A model generated the notes under the pieces. It saw only the letters and a list, made by a program, of their open reading frames with translations. It was not told where the DNA came from and searched no databases. A stretch of DNA of 64,000 bases from Weeksellaceae bacterium (GTDB lineage Bacteria > Bacteroidota > Bacteroidia > Flavobacteriales > Weeksellaceae). How positions within the stretch are numbered: position 1 is the stretch's first letter; the number at the start of each line of letters is the position of its first letter. Where the stretch lies: positions 124,001-188,000 of the forward strand of contig JAIBEX010000022.1 of NCBI GenBank assembly GCA_019459455.1, read 5' to 3'. Made by a program: the position numbers and the translations under genes. Of this stretch, positions 8,239 to 17,352 are shown one piece after another.

Positions 8239-10233
8239 ATGAAACTGAAACATACGCTGGTTGCTCTGGCAGCCCCTTTTCTTATGAATGCACAGAACGT
8301 GATGACTCCCGAAACGCTTTGGACCCTCAATAAACTTGGAGTGTCGCTCGTTTCGCCCGATCAGTCCTCCCTGATTTACAATGTGGGGAAAACAGACCTG
8401 AAAACGGAAAAGAACAACAAAAAGAACTACTTCTTCAACATAAACAATTCCGAATCTACCGATCTGGATTTGGGAAAGAAATCCCTGGTCCAATGGGACA
8501 AGAACGGACTCTATGCCCAGGAGGGTGATAAGATTTATATATCCAAAGACGCCGGTAAGACCTGGGCCGACTTCTACACCATAGGCGAGCCTGATAATGT
8601 GGTAATTTCTCCCGACGGAAAAAAGATTGCATTCAGCAAACAGGTTTTAGTGGAAAAAGTAATGGGGAAGGACAAATATGCAGATGTCCCCAAATCCACT
8701 GCCCATATCTATACCGACCTGAACCACCGCCACTGGGATTATTTTAGTGAAGGCAAATACAACCACGTCTTTGTTGTTGATGTTTCTGAAGGTGTCGACA
8801 AAGCGAAGGACTTGCTTGAAGGGAAGCTTTGGGACTCGCCCCAGCGTCCGTTCGGTGGCGCAGAGGACTTTGTCTGGAGTCCCGATTCTTCACAACTTCT
8901 GTATGTAACAAAACCTTTAAGCGGGGCAGAATATGCCCAGTCTACCAATACCGATATTTTTGCATATGACTTGGGAACCGGAAGCACCCGGAATCTTACG
9001 GAAAGCAACAAAGGATACGACGTGGGACCGCATTTCTCCCCGGACGGCAAAAGCCTTTCCTGGAAATCCATGGAAAGAGACGGCTACGAGGCCGATAAAA
9101 ATGATCTGAAAGTGATGGACTGGAAGTCGGGAAAAGTGACCAATCTGACCAAAGCCTGGGACGAAAGTGTAATTGGGGACGTATTCTGGTCTCAGGATTC
9201 AAAAAACATCTATTTCACTACGGCCTTCCGCGGCACTAAGCAGTTGTTCAGCCTCAATCCAAAAACATCAAAGATACAGCAGATTACAAAAGGGGATTTC
9301 GATGTGAATGAAATCTACGCCCAAAATAAAAATTCCCTTTTGGTTTCCCGTACGGACATCAACCACAACCCCGATTTATTTTCGGTAGATTTGAAAAACG
9401 GTGCCATGAAACAGGTAACGGATATCAACAGACAGAATTATGCGAAAATCGCCACGGGCAAATCCGAACTGCACCTGGTGAATACGACCGATGGAAAGGA
9501 AATGGGCGTCTGGATCCACTATCCGCCTAATTTTGACGTAACTAGAAAATACCCGACGCTTTTGTATTGCCAGGGCGGTCCACAGTCGGCGCTGACGCAG
9601 TTTTTCAGTACGCGCTGGAATTTCGCGCTGATGGCGGCAAATGGCTACATTGTAGTGGCACCAAACCGCCGCGGAATGCCGGGCTGGGGAACGAAGTGGA
9701 ATGAAGAGATTTCTAAAGACTGGGGTGGACAGGTGATGGATGATTATCTTTCAGCAACCGATTTTGCCAAAACCCTTCCGAATGTTGATGGCGAAAGAAT
9801 GGGTGCCGTGGGTGCCAGTTATGGTGGTTACAGTGTATTCATGTTGGCTGGCATCCATCAGAACCGCTTCAAGACCTTTATCGCCCACGACGGACTTTTC
9901 GATATGAAATCCTGGTACGGAACCACGGAAGAACTGTTTTTCGCAAACTGGGATTTGGGTAAACCAACGGACACACCGCTTTCAAAAGCATACTCCGAGT
10001 TCAATCCTTCCAATTTTGTAAATAAATGGAATAAACCCATCATGATTATCCAGGGCGGCCTGGATTACAGGGTAGGGTACGAACAGGGACAGCAGGCTTT
10101 TCAGGCGGCAAAACTTCACGGCCTGAAGACCAAATTCCTTTATCTTCCGAATGAAAATCACTGGGTGCTGAAGCCGCACAACGCGCTCGTGTGGCAACGG
10201 GAGTTTTTTGAATGGCTGAAGGAGACGCTTTAA
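8239..10233 (+). CDS. Secreted S9 family (prolyl oligopeptidase-type) serine peptidase
   Basis: 664 residues with an N-terminal signal peptide (MKLKHTLVALAAPFLMNAQ). The N-terminal 400 residues form a beta-propeller of the dipeptidyl/acylaminoacyl peptidase kind, with repeated SPDG/SPDS blades (VISPDGKKIAF, VWSPDSSQLLYV, FSPDGKSLSW). The C-terminal alpha/beta hydrolase has the nucleophile in GASYGG (Ser527), then Asp609 (GGLDYRVG) and His641 (NENHW). It likely trims peptides in the periplasm or outside the cell. It is a single gene transcribed away from ppk1; the secreted-protein cluster begins 64 bases after it. Confidence 0.92.
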   Translation: MKLKHTLVALAAPFLMNAQNVMTPETLWTLNKLGVSLVSPDQSSLIYNVGKTDLKTEKNNKKNYFFNINNSESTDLDLGKKSLVQWDKNGLYAQEGDKIYISKDAGKTWADFYTIGEPDNVVISPDGKKIAFSKQVLVEKVMGKDKYADVPKSTAHIYTDLNHRHWDYFSEGKYNHVFVVDVSEGVDKAKDLLEGKLWDSPQRPFGGAEDFVWSPDSSQLLYVTKPLSGAEYAQSTNTDIFAYDLGTGSTRNLTESNKGYDVGPHFSPDGKSLSWKSMERDGYEADKNDLKVMDWKSGKVTNLTKAWDESVIGDVFWSQDSKNIYFTTAFRGTKQLFSLNPKTSKIQQITKGDFDVNEIYAQNKNSLLVSRTDINHNPDLFSVDLKNGAMKQVTDINRQNYAKIATGKSELHLVNTTDGKEMGVWIHYPPNFDVTRKYPTLLYCQGGPQSALTQFFSTRWNFALMAANGYIVVAPNRRGMPGWGTKWNEEISKDWGGQVMDDYLSATDFAKTLPNVDGERMGAVGASYGGYSVFMLAGIHQNRFKTFIAHDGLFDMKSWYGTTEELFFANWDLGKPTDTPLSKAYSEFNPSNFVNKWNKPIMIIQGGLDYRVGYEQGQQAFQAAKLHGLKTKFLYLPNENHWVLKPHNALVWQREFFEWLKETL

Positions 10234-10297
10234 TAAATATTCTGAACAGTCATTGCTGAAATAATTAAACTTAGTCCTGCTGAAAATATCTTCTAAC

Positions 10298-10987
10298 TTG
10301 AGAAAACTTCTTATTACCCTTACCCTCCTTACCGGATTTACAGTCTTTGCACAGCAATATACTTTTGATTATCTCATCACTTCCAAACAGCAGAAGGTTT
10401 CCAAAAACCATGAGTTTTCTCCAAAAGCAAATGTTAACAAGGGGAATAAGATGCAAAAGAGTCACCTCATAAACTCTCAAAATTCAGATTATAGACTTCT
10501 GTTTTATTATGATGCTTACGACAAAGACCGCAAAACAGGCAGCATTGGTGATGAAAAAAATAGATTAAATCACAGTTATAAGCTCTTCCCGGCACAGGCT
10601 GGCGACGATATTGGTTTCCGGCTGGGATATGTTGGAACCTACCCATCGAATGAAAGTGGATATAGGGCGGTGAACGTTACCGTGCGAAAGGTAAAGGATA
10701 TGATTTATGAAATTACCGCAGAGGTAAGCGATTCAAAAAAGCATAAACTGACTGTCTTTCTTCAGGAGAGTCCGGATGACCTCACCAATACCATCCGTCC
10801 GGATATACCTGATCAAGTTAAGCGGGAAATGATTTCGCAGCTAAAGAAACAATTGGATCCTGACAAAAATTATTTCATTAGTGAATATGTAGAGCAGCAT
10901 ATCCCGGGTTCGACCTTCCATGTAAGAACAGAAGCAAAGAAGTTAAAGGTACCGTTGCAGGTACAGATTATTAATAAAAAGCAGTAA
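10298..10987 (+). CDS. Secreted protein, YTFDY family member A
   Basis: 229 residues, not a recognised family. The frame has no ATG before the signal peptide, so TTG at 10298 is taken as start (MRKLLITLTLLTGFTVFAQ). The mature N-terminus is QQYTFDYLITS. Later shared motifs are INSQNSDYRLLF, LNHSYKLF, VKDMIYEITAEV, ESPDDLTNT and LDPDKNYFISEY. The same string of motifs recurs in the genes at 10989, 13699 and 14449. It is separated from member B by one base, so the two are surely co-transcribed. It is probably periplasmic or surface-exposed; the function is unknown. Confidence 0.7.
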   Translation: MRKLLITLTLLTGFTVFAQQYTFDYLITSKQQKVSKNHEFSPKANVNKGNKMQKSHLINSQNSDYRLLFYYDAYDKDRKTGSIGDEKNRLNHSYKLFPAQAGDDIGFRLGYVGTYPSNESGYRAVNVTVRKVKDMIYEITAEVSDSKKHKLTVFLQESPDDLTNTIRPDIPDQVKREMISQLKKQLDPDKNYFISEYVEQHIPGSTFHVRTEAKKLKVPLQVQIINKKQ

Positions 10988-10988
10988 G

Positions 10989-11693
10989 ATGATTAGAACC
11001 ATAAAGAGGTTTGTTACAGCCGTGGGCATTACAGCTTCATTTTCAGCCACGGCGCAGGACTATACCTTTGATTATCTTATAACTTCTGAACAACAACATT
11101 TGAACAGCGAGACGTATGAGGTCTATCCAAATTCGCAGTTTACAATGAAACACCGGGGAGAACCGGTTAATTCCCAAAATCCGGAAATAAAATTTGGGTT
11201 TGAACAGGGAATGGGCGATGAGCAGATTGCTGTAATACAGGACGGGAACAGACAGTTAAGACATTATTTTAAGGTAATTAAAGACCCGGGTTACGGCGGG
11301 CCAGGTTTTCGGCTGGAGTATCTGCGGACAAAACGCTACAAAAAGAAAGAGGTTCCCACAGGCAGTTTTACCCTTGAGCAAAAAAGCCACTTAATTTATG
11401 ACATTAAGGTGGATGTGAATGAAACCAAGAAGCACCACCTTACCCTGAATCTGGTGGAAAGCGATGATGATTTAATGAACACCTTCATCATCGATGGCGG
11501 CGGTAATATTGAACCAAAAATTGTCGCCGAACTGAAGAAAAAACTGAATCCGGATAAGAACTATCTTGTCAGTGAATATGTATCAAGATACATCCCCGGG
11601 GCGACCTTTCACAAAAGTAACGTTGCTAAGAAGATACATTTTACGGTAAATCTCCCCAAAACCCGCAGGGTTCAGAAGTTGATGGGGAGCTGA
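10989..11693 (+). CDS. Secreted protein, YTFDY family member B
   Basis: 234 residues and the closest relative of member A: QDYTFDYLITSEQQ after the signal peptide, VNSQNPEIKFGF, LRHYFKV, KSHLIYDIKVDV, ESDDDLMNT, LNPDKNYLVSEYVSRYIPG. The end (TRRVQKLMGS) resembles the PRMKRLMK end of member D. Predicted content is mostly beta. There are no cysteines or catalytic patterns. It is the second gene of a tight pair with A. Confidence 0.7.
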   Translation: MIRTIKRFVTAVGITASFSATAQDYTFDYLITSEQQHLNSETYEVYPNSQFTMKHRGEPVNSQNPEIKFGFEQGMGDEQIAVIQDGNRQLRHYFKVIKDPGYGGPGFRLEYLRTKRYKKKEVPTGSFTLEQKSHLIYDIKVDVNETKKHHLTLNLVESDDDLMNTFIIDGGGNIEPKIVAELKKKLNPDKNYLVSEYVSRYIPGATFHKSNVAKKIHFTVNLPKTRRVQKLMGS

Positions 11694-11744
11694 CCGTACA
11701 TATGCAAATGCTTATAAATGGAGTTGTGTACTCCTTTAAAATAT

Positions 11745-12293
11745 TTAAAGTTGAACTCGGACCTTGAAACCTGAACTCATCTTCATTTTAATTTCATCTA
11801 CCGTTACCGTGTTGCCCTGAATTTCGACAATCAGTGAATTCTGAGCACTTTTAAAATAGTTCAGCAGTTCCTCATCAGGGGTTGAAAATGAGATGAAATC
11901 AGGATTGGTGTTGTTGTAGGCGGTTGCAATCAGTTTTTCGGGTAAATTCGGCGCTTTGATGTAAATCCGTGCATTTTTAATGGCGTCCATTTTCACGCCG
12001 GTGGTCGAACTGACGTATGTTAGCCTGAGCGTACTGAGTTTCACGGATTCCAGGTTGTTGATGGAATATTTTGGATTGTTCGCTTTAATCGCAGTGTCCA
12101 AATCGATGTTTATCGGTATTTCGGGTGTTTTCGTATAGGTAGCGGTATTTACACCTGCCATCGGCACTGAAAATGTAGTGGTATAGGGTACGTCAAACGG
12201 AGGGAAAACATCCAGGTAAGAATTTACAATATCCCTGCAACCGGTCAGGATAAGCATGGACAGCATTGCGATAATTAACGGCAACTTTTTCAT
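11745..12293 (-). CDS. Hypothetical lipoprotein
   Basis: 182 residues from ATG at 12293 (the frame opens two codons earlier at a TTG). MKKLPLIIAMLSMLILTGC is a clear lipoprotein signal with the lipid-bearing Cys at residue 19. The mature part has strand-rich text (TTTFSVPMAGVNTATYTKTPEIPI, VKLSTLRLTYVSSTTGVKM) resembling small Bacteroidetes periplasmic beta-sandwich lipoproteins. No family is named. It is the only minus-strand gene inside the secreted-protein cluster. Confidence 0.6.
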   Translation of the reverse strand: MKKLPLIIAMLSMLILTGCRDIVNSYLDVFPPFDVPYTTTFSVPMAGVNTATYTKTPEIPINIDLDTAIKANNPKYSINNLESVKLSTLRLTYVSSTTGVKMDAIKNARIYIKAPNLPEKLIATAYNNTNPDFISFSTPDEELLNYFKSAQNSLIVEIQGNTVTVDEIKMKMSSGFKVRVQL

Positions 12294-12376
12294 AATCAAT
12301 TTTTTTATTATTTTTAGGTCTGCATTTATCGTTCCAACATTGACTTAAAAGACCATCAGGTCATCCAACCAGAGAA

Positions 12377-12865
12377 ATGGCACACCGTATCTCCTCTTTT
12401 TTACCGATTGTATCGGAAACATCCAAAATCCTGATATTGGGTTCGGTCCCAGGCGTCAAATCCCTCGAGAAGCAGCAATATTATGCGCATCCGCAAAATC
12501 AGTTCTGGAAAATCATGTTTACGTTGCTCAATGAGGATTTAAAGTCTGACTATAAGGAAAAGATTGCCACTTTAGAAGCAAACGGCATTGCACTTTGGGA
12601 TGTCATTGATACGTGTGAACGGCAGGGTAGCCTGGATACCAAGATCAGGAATGAGGAACACAATGACATTGTAAAACTCCTGCATGATTTCCCAAATGTT
12701 AAAGCCATTTTCTGCAACGGTCAGAAAGCCCATAAAAACCTGCTGGGCATCTTAGGCAAAAATTTTGAAATTCCTATATTTGTCCTGCCCTCAACAAGTC
12801 CGCTGCACACCATAGGTTTTGAGAAAAAACTGGAGGAGTGGAAATCCATACAATCATTTCTATGA
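12377..12865 (+). CDS. Uracil-DNA glycosylase family 6 (hypoxanthine/deoxyinosine glycosylase)
   Basis: 162 residues with the UDG fold. LILGSVPGVKSLEKQQYYAH followed by PQNQFW is the hallmark motif I of the family 6 enzymes that excise hypoxanthine (deaminated adenine) from DNA, and LPSTSPLHT near residue 137 is motif II. NGIALWDVIDTCERQGSLDTKI in the middle is also typical. It is cytosolic. Its TGA stop overlaps the ATG of the next gene (ATGA), so translation of the two is coupled although the neighbour is a secreted protein of unrelated appearance. Confidence 0.85.
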   Translation: MAHRISSFLPIVSETSKILILGSVPGVKSLEKQQYYAHPQNQFWKIMFTLLNEDLKSDYKEKIATLEANGIALWDVIDTCERQGSLDTKIRNEEHNDIVKLLHDFPNVKAIFCNGQKAHKNLLGILGKNFEIPIFVLPSTSPLHTIGFEKKLEEWKSIQSFL

Positions 12866-13500
12866 AAATTATACTGTTCGGTCTTTTGAGCCTGATTCCT
12901 TTTACCTTCGGCAATGCGCAGCAATATGAATTCGACAGGCAATGCGTAATCCAAAGTTTCCGTATAAAGCCCAAAATTGGAGATGAAAACAACTGGAAAA
13001 GAAGTCTGTATTTAAGTACAGGTAACAGCGGTTATTACATGTCCAAACTTAATGATGGGGGTTATAAAATAACAGATAATGAAAGGCAATCAGTCGTGAA
13101 TATTGTTTTTGTCCCTGGCAGTAAATCTGAGTACCAGACCACTGGAGGCAGACCAATAGATTACTCGTACAGCGAGTTCGAAATAAAGAGAACTACCGTG
13201 AGCAGAACCGATGATGCGCATATCCTGGTTAAAGCTTTTACAAGAGAAAACAGCAAAAGAACCAACCTCGAAGTTAACTTCAGGTTGATAAAATCCCAGT
13301 CGCCACTTGTACAGATCAGGTTTATGGATCTTAGTCCCAAAATCCACAATGCGGTATATTCAGCCCTGCTTAAGGGATTGGAAAGTCCCAATTACCGTAT
13401 TGAGCGTGCGGAGGTTAATTACCGCAACGGTTACCGTTTTGTATTCGATTTTTCGTCCTGTGAAGCCACAAGCATAAAATTTCATTTGAAGGAAAACTAG
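12862..13500 (+). CDS. Secreted protein, possible divergent YTFDY family member C
   Basis: 212 residues. Start taken at ATG 12862, which overlaps the glycosylase stop and gives a clean signal peptide (MKIILFGLLSLIPFTFGNAQ). An upstream ATG at 12838 would put charged residues before it. The mature start QQYEFDRQCVIQSF echoes the QQYTFDY start of member A, and YKITDNERQSVVNIVF sits where the relatives have NRQLRHYF, but the KNY..SEY motif is missing. It may be a diverged member or only similar in its first residues. Confidence 0.55.
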   Translation: MKIILFGLLSLIPFTFGNAQQYEFDRQCVIQSFRIKPKIGDENNWKRSLYLSTGNSGYYMSKLNDGGYKITDNERQSVVNIVFVPGSKSEYQTTGGRPIDYSYSEFEIKRTTVSRTDDAHILVKAFTRENSKRTNLEVNFRLIKSQSPLVQIRFMDLSPKIHNAVYSALLKGLESPNYRIERAEVNYRNGYRFVFDFSSCEATSIKFHLKEN

Positions 13501-13614
13501 CGGATTATCCATTGGGTGCATTTGCCAAAGTAAAAGAATCCACTGCGGAATCCACTGCCCATTCGAACGGTTTTGGGAACCTTTTTACCTTACAGAACAA
13601 AATTTTGAATTCGC

Positions 13615-13622
13615 TATCTTTG
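13615..13622 (+). promoter_or_regulatory. Probable -7 box of the D-E pair
   Basis: TATCTTTG, an exact TAnnTTTG match, 76 bases before the start of member D. No good TTTG lies at the -33 distance. Confidence 0.4.
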
Positions 13623-13698
13623 TTCCGCTCTCCTTGGTCGCGCCGTGCACAATTGGTGTCGGGATAAATCCGGAGTAGCTGATGATAAAAAATTGTAT

Positions 13699-14445
13699 AT
13701 GAACCGCCTACTGTTTATTTTCTGCAGCTTTGCTTCCGCTAGTTTTTTCGGCCAGGATTATTCCTTTGATTACATGGTTCACCAAGAGCGTCAGGAATTG
13801 AAGAATACGGACGGAGAAAAGATTCAGGGTTCGGTTATCTACCAGGCTCACAAATTGAATACCGCCGTAGCGGAGAAGCTTCTGAGTTCTGATATGATAA
13901 ACACTTCGGATCCTTCTGTAAAGTTGTCTATAGGGTATTACGACGGAAAGTTGATGGCAACGCTTTCGGATACGGAACGGCAATTATTTCATACATTTTA
14001 CGTCCTTCCTGATTTTAAAAACAAGGAAACCGGTTTTAAACTTCAGCATATACGGTCTGCAAGATTTGGTTTTAGTGCTTCAAAATATAAAAAGGAGATA
14101 CACAAAGTCCGGAAAATAAACGATGAAGTTTACGAAATCCTGAGTTTCGACGGAGTCGATGCTAAAACTTCAAATCTTTCCGTGAAGGTAAACGTCGTTG
14201 AAAACACCGATGATATTACCAATGTTTTAGATGTGGATGCGCCACTCATCAAATCTGCCAGGATTCTTGAAGCTTTAAAAAAGGAACTTGATCCGCGCAA
14301 AAATTACTTTATTAATGAACATGCGATAAGTAACGGTTCAGGTTTTACTTTTTATAGTAAGGTCACTGAAGCAAAAAAAATCAATCTGAAAATAGATCTT
14401 CCGGAGAGCCCAAGAATGAAGAGATTAATGAAAGTAAAACAATAG
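13699..14445 (+). CDS. Secreted protein, YTFDY family member D
   Basis: 248 residues from ATG 13699, which opens a signal peptide (MNRLLFIFCSFASASFFGQ). The frame is open further upstream, but that extension lacks signal character. Shared motifs: QDYSFDYMVHQERQEL, INTSDPSVKLSIGYYDG, ERQLFHTFYV, VRKINDEVYEILSF, ENTDDITNV, LDPRKNYFINEH and the end SPRMKRLMK. It forms a pair with member E three bases downstream. Function unknown. Confidence 0.7.
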   Translation: MNRLLFIFCSFASASFFGQDYSFDYMVHQERQELKNTDGEKIQGSVIYQAHKLNTAVAEKLLSSDMINTSDPSVKLSIGYYDGKLMATLSDTERQLFHTFYVLPDFKNKETGFKLQHIRSARFGFSASKYKKEIHKVRKINDEVYEILSFDGVDAKTSNLSVKVNVVENTDDITNVLDVDAPLIKSARILEALKKELDPRKNYFINEHAISNGSGFTFYSKVTEAKKINLKIDLPESPRMKRLMKVKQ

Positions 14446-14448
14446 TTT

Positions 14449-15105
14449 ATGAACAGCACCATTACTTTTTTTCTGCTAATATTGTTTCAGCTCGCCTCTG
14501 CACAGCGCGATTATACGTTTAATTACCATTCGCTCTATGATGCGGGTCAGAAAAGTGAAACCCGGAAGCCTGCGGAGGTTTCTGTATATGATAGTTCTAA
14601 CGACACCTCTTACCAGATGATTGTTTACCCACAGGAAGCGCGGATTCGGGATGAAGGCCGTAGTGAGATGCATTATTTCAGGGTGGTAAAGGAAAACGAC
14701 AGCATCCAGTTTAAGTATGATTACAGCTTAAAGGTCCTTTTCGCGCCTGATTTCGAAATAAACTCGGTTCATGTAAAGAAAATTAATGACATCGATTACG
14801 AGATCTCCTATGTGAAGAAAAACCAGAAGATGCAGTCCCGGGAAAAAATGGAAATCTGTCTGCAGGAATTCGAAACCGACCTCCTGAACACCGGCTATAC
14901 GGAACTAAGCAAGAAAGAAACGGGTCTGCTGGTGAACAGCCTTCGTAAATCCATAACCACCGGCAGGAAATACTATATTGCCAGCAACCTACACACCTCC
15001 GGCAGGTATCAGTTCCTTTACGACCGTAGGCTGATCACACCTGTAAACCTCACGCTGTCACTGCCTGCCCAGGTCATTTATAAAAATTCGTTTCTGAAGA
15101 ATTGA
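14449..15105 (+). CDS. Secreted protein, YTFDY family member E
   Basis: 218 residues, most divergent of the clear members but with the same order: signal peptide ending in ASAQ, RDYTFNYHSLYD, SEMHYFRVV, VKKINDIDYEISYV, EFETDLLNTGY and TTGRKYYIAS. The spacing between motifs matches members A, B and D, so this is a true relative and not a chance signal-peptide match. It is the last gene of the cluster; queA follows under its own promoter. Confidence 0.65.
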   Translation: MNSTITFFLLILFQLASAQRDYTFNYHSLYDAGQKSETRKPAEVSVYDSSNDTSYQMIVYPQEARIRDEGRSEMHYFRVVKENDSIQFKYDYSLKVLFAPDFEINSVHVKKINDIDYEISYVKKNQKMQSREKMEICLQEFETDLLNTGYTELSKKETGLLVNSLRKSITTGRKYYIASNLHTSGRYQFLYDRRLITPVNLTLSLPAQVIYKNSFLKN

Positions 15106-15113
15106 ATTAGGAC

Positions 15114-15144
15114 TTGACAAAGGCCTTTAGTTATCGTATCTTTG
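15114..15144 (+). promoter_or_regulatory. Promoter of queA
   Basis: CTTG-type -33 (TTG at 15114-15116), then a 20-base spacer and TATCTTTG at 15137-15144. The Bacteroidetes consensus is TTTG-N19-TAnnTTTG, so this is a close match, 35 bases before the queA start. Confidence 0.6.
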
Positions 15145-15179
15145 CGGATTAATTTTTTTAAATAAAATCCGTAAATTTT

Positions 15180-16229
15180 ATGAAAACATCCGATTTTAAT
15201 TTCCACTTGCCCGAAGAACTTCTGGCCGAACATCCGGCAGAACACAGAGACGACGCAAAATTGATGGTGCTGCACAGAAAGACCCAGACCATTGAGCATA
15301 AACTCTTCAAGGATGTGGTGGATTATTTCGACGAACACGACCTTTTTATATTCAACAATACCAAAGTTTTCCCTGCAAGGCTCTACGGAAACAAGGAAAA
15401 GACCGGAGCGAAGATTGAAGTATTCCTTTTAAGGGAACTGGACAAGGAAACCCGCGTTTGGGATGTACTGGTTGATCCTGCCAGAAAAATAAGGATTGGT
15501 AACAAACTGTTCTTTACTGAAGATGAAGCCCTGGTTGCTGAAGTTATTGACAACACGACTTCCAGAGGCCGTACGCTTAGGTTTTTATACGACGGTTCTT
15601 ACGAAGAATTCCGTGCAAAATTAAAGGAACTGGGCGAAACGCCGCTGCCGAAGTACATTAAAAGAGCGGTGGAGCCGGAAGATGCTGAACGTTATCAGAC
15701 CATCTATGCAAAACACGAGGGCGCAGTAGCCGCACCGACAGCCGGTCTGCATTTTTCCAGACATCTGATGAAAAGACTGGAGATCAAGGGCATTGACTTT
15801 GCGGAAGTGACCCTGCACGTCGGTCTCGGAACCTTCAATCCGATTGAAGTGGAAGACCTTAGCAAACACAAGATGGAGTCCGAAGAGGCCATCATCGACC
15901 AAAAAAATGCCGACATCATCAACAAAGCGGTGGAAGAAGGCAGAAGGGTATGTGCAGTTGGAACCACAACCATGCGTGCACTGGAAACTTCGGTTTCTTC
16001 AAACAAAAAGATCGGACCTTACCAGGGATGGACCAATAAATTTATTTTCCCGCCACATGATTTCGGAGTTGCGAACGCGATGATTACCAATTTCCATACT
16101 CCAAAATCAACGTTGCTGATGATGATTGCCGCTTTTGCCGGAAAGGACTTTCTGATGCAAGCTTATGATGAAGCCATCCAGAACGAATATAAATTCTACT
16201 CTTACGGTGATGCGATGCTGATCCTGTAG
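15180..16229 (+). CDS. queA: S-adenosylmethionine:tRNA ribosyltransferase-isomerase
   Basis: 349 residues, full length. QueA moves and isomerises the ribose of SAM onto 7-aminomethyl-7-deazaguanine in tRNA, making epoxyqueuosine at wobble position 34. [33 protein letters not shown] is the standard start, [16 protein letters not shown] an early conserved block, and [15 protein letters not shown] with [11 protein letters not shown] the catalytic region. GTTTMRALE and LMMIAAFAG follow. rlmN comes next on the same strand, so two RNA-modifying enzymes sit together. Confidence 0.95.
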   Translation: MKTSDFNFHLPEELLAEHPAEHRDDAKLMVLHRKTQTIEHKLFKDVVDYFDEHDLFIFNNTKVFPARLYGNKEKTGAKIEVFLLRELDKETRVWDVLVDPARKIRIGNKLFFTEDEALVAEVIDNTTSRGRTLRFLYDGSYEEFRAKLKELGETPLPKYIKRAVEPEDAERYQTIYAKHEGAVAAPTAGLHFSRHLMKRLEIKGIDFAEVTLHVGLGTFNPIEVEDLSKHKMESEEAIIDQKNADIINKAVEEGRRVCAVGTTTMRALETSVSSNKKIGPYQGWTNKFIFPPHDFGVANAMITNFHTPKSTLLMMIAAFAGKDFLMQAYDEAIQNEYKFYSYGDAMLIL

Positions 16230-16244
16230 AAATTATAAATGATT

Positions 16245-16308
16245 GATTTTAAATTTTAGATTAGATTCAGGCTTACTGCTTTTAATCTAAAATTTATCAT
16301 TTAAAATC
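16245..16308. repeat. AT-rich long inverted repeat between queA and rlmN
   Basis: AAATTTTAGATTA (16251-16263) pairs perfectly with TAATCTAAAATTT (16283-16295), and the outer arms GATTTTAAA (16245-16253) and TTTAAAATC (16300-16308) also pair. The hairpin fills the intergenic space. It could be a weak terminator or a small dispersed repeat. Confidence 0.5.
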
Positions 16309-16317
16309 CAAAATCAG

Positions 16318-17352
16318 TTGAAAGACATCCGGACCTTATCATTAGAAGAATTGCAGAACTACTTCGTCACGCTGGGCGAGAAGCCTTTCCGTGCGAAACA
16401 GGTTTACGACTGGCTGTGGAGCAAAAACCTGCATTCCATTGAGGAGATGACCAATCTTTCGAAGGAGCTGAGGGAGAAGATTGCACTTGAGTACACCATC
16501 AATCCCATCTCTGTAGACCAGCTGCAGAAATCCAAGGACGGAACAATAAAGAACGGCGTTAAACTTCATGATGGCCTTTTGGTGGAGTCTGTACTGATTC
16601 CTACCGAGACCAGGACCACTGCCTGTGTCTCCTCGCAGGTAGGCTGCTCACTTAACTGTGAGTTCTGTGCAACGGCCCGTCTGAAGAGGATGCGTAATCT
16701 TGAGGTCGCTGAAATCGTAGATCAGGTAGCCCTCATTGACAGTCAGAGCAAACTCTATTTTGACCGGCCGCTTTCCAACATCGTCTTTATGGGCATGGGC
16801 GAACCCATGATGAACTACAAGAACGTCGTAGAAGCGATTAGAAAGATCACGGAACCTGAAGGTTTGGGCATGTCGCCGCGGCGGATTACTGTATCCACAT
16901 CAGGAATACCAAAGATGATTAAGATGCTTGCAGATGAGGATCTGCGCGTTAAATTAGCGCTGTCTTTGCATTCCGCAATAGAGGAAAAACGAAACGAAAT
17001 CATGCCTTTCTCAGATAAATTTCCTTTGACCGATATTATGGATTCGCTGAAATACTGGTACGAAAAAACAGGCAATACCGTCACTTTCGAATATTGCGTA
17101 TGGAAAGGCATCAATGATAAGGATGAAGACATCAAAGCCCTGATCCGCTACTGCAAGCAAATACCTTCGAAGGTCAATCTGATCCAGTATAACCCGATTG
17201 GCGACGGCAAATATGACCAGTGCAACAAAGAGGCAGAGGAAAATTACGTCCGGCAGCTCGAAAAGGCCGGAATCACCGTATTAATCCGTAGGAGCCGGGG
17301 CGGGGACATTGATGCAGCCTGTGGCCAGTTGGCCAACAAATCAAGCGAGTAA
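16318..17352 (+). CDS. rlmN: Dual-specificity 23S rRNA/tRNA adenine-C2 methyltransferase
   Basis: 344 residues. RlmN is a radical SAM enzyme that methylates A2503 of 23S rRNA and A37 of some tRNAs. No in-frame ATG precedes the conserved start KDIRTLSLEELQNYFV, so TTG at 16318 is used. The cluster-binding motif is CSLNCEFC (C-x3-C-x2-C) after TTACVSSQVG; MGMGEPMMNY and ITVSTSGIPKMI are the SAM-binding blocks. The C-terminal GGDIDAACGQLA carries the cysteine expected to hold the methyl group. The stop overlaps the next ATG by one base. Confidence 0.95.
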   Translation: MKDIRTLSLEELQNYFVTLGEKPFRAKQVYDWLWSKNLHSIEEMTNLSKELREKIALEYTINPISVDQLQKSKDGTIKNGVKLHDGLLVESVLIPTETRTTACVSSQVGCSLNCEFCATARLKRMRNLEVAEIVDQVALIDSQSKLYFDRPLSNIVFMGMGEPMMNYKNVVEAIRKITEPEGLGMSPRRITVSTSGIPKMIKMLADEDLRVKLALSLHSAIEEKRNEIMPFSDKFPLTDIMDSLKYWYEKTGNTVTFEYCVWKGINDKDEDIKALIRYCKQIPSKVNLIQYNPIGDGKYDQCNKEAEENYVRQLEKAGITVLIRRSRGGDIDAACGQLANKSSE

